Assembly (NCBI GenBank): GCA_002085035.1
Contig: MZGM01000129.1
Location: 1 to 5,058, forward strand
Direction: 5' to 3'
Origin: Candidatus Zhuqueibacterota bacterium 4484_219
GTDB taxonomy: Bacteria > Zhuqueibacterota > JdFR-76 > 4484-219
Length of the DNA: 5,058 bases
Each line of letters begins with the position of its first letter. The stretch's first letter is position 1. A model generated the notes under the pieces. It was not told the DNA's origin, made no database searches, and was given only the letters and a program-made list of their open reading frames with translations. Made by a program: the position numbers and the translations under genes. This document shows, one piece after another, positions 5,014-5,058 of this stretch.

Positions 5014-5058
5014 GCAACATTTTTATAAATAGATAATTACCCCTTTGCGATCTTTGCG
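5014..5058 (+). repeat. ATAGATAATTACCCC repeat, cut by the right edge
   Basis: Matches 3958-4002 at 42 of 45 bases and is still matching at the last base, so the copy very probably continues outside the window. The 48 bases before it (4966-5013) show no feature. Confidence 0.8.

Noticed and set aside
1..5058. A novel defence or other multi-gene system
   Set aside because: RecD2 is a common housekeeping repair helicase, and the other genes are single-domain or remnant proteins without nuclease, toxin, sensor or transposase partners. The only unusual layer is the repeat content.

Overview
The window reads as chromosomal DNA from an uncultured, mid-GC bacterium. Every gene I can support lies on the minus strand, so transcription runs right to left. 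Gene content does not fix the taxon. The intergenic DNA is crowded with degenerate palindromic repeats containing AACAGGAT, TTTGCG or GTGTATCAAAAG, which recalls genomes of candidate phyla around KSB1/Calditrichota. That placement is a low-confidence impression.

Layout from left to right: (1) 1-366, the N-terminal third or so of a sugar phosphate isomerase/epimerase-like TIM-barrel protein that runs off the left edge. (2) 493-834, a small Mth938/DUF498 domain protein. (3) 848-1105, a small uncharacterised protein placed 13 bases upstream of it, so these two look co-transcribed. (4) 1106-1417, a gene-free stretch with a REP-like palindrome, one copy of a GTGTATCAAAAG repeat and a perfect 12-bp hairpin that contains the next gene's stop codon. 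(5) 1418-3733, recD2, a complete SF1B DNA helicase. (6) 3734-4447, about 700 bases of almost pure repeat patchwork. (7) 4448-4903, a multi-pass membrane protein that looks cut off at its 5' end where a repeat begins. (8) 4904-5058, more repeat sequence up to the right edge.

The genes do not form an evident pathway. recD2 is a stand-alone DNA repair/replication-associated helicase, and the three genes at the left are a loose possible operon. I see no phage defence island, CRISPR array, toxin-antitoxin pair, RNA gene or transposase.

The unusual part is the repeats. At least five short element types sit in the two intergenic regions around recD2. One forms the apparent 5' boundary of the membrane gene, one supplies or covers the recD2 stop codon, and one resembles sequence just upstream of the recD2 start chosen here. 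Two palindrome-rich in-frame insertions also appear to sit inside the RecD2 helicase domains, like the protein-inserted palindromic elements known from Rickettsia.
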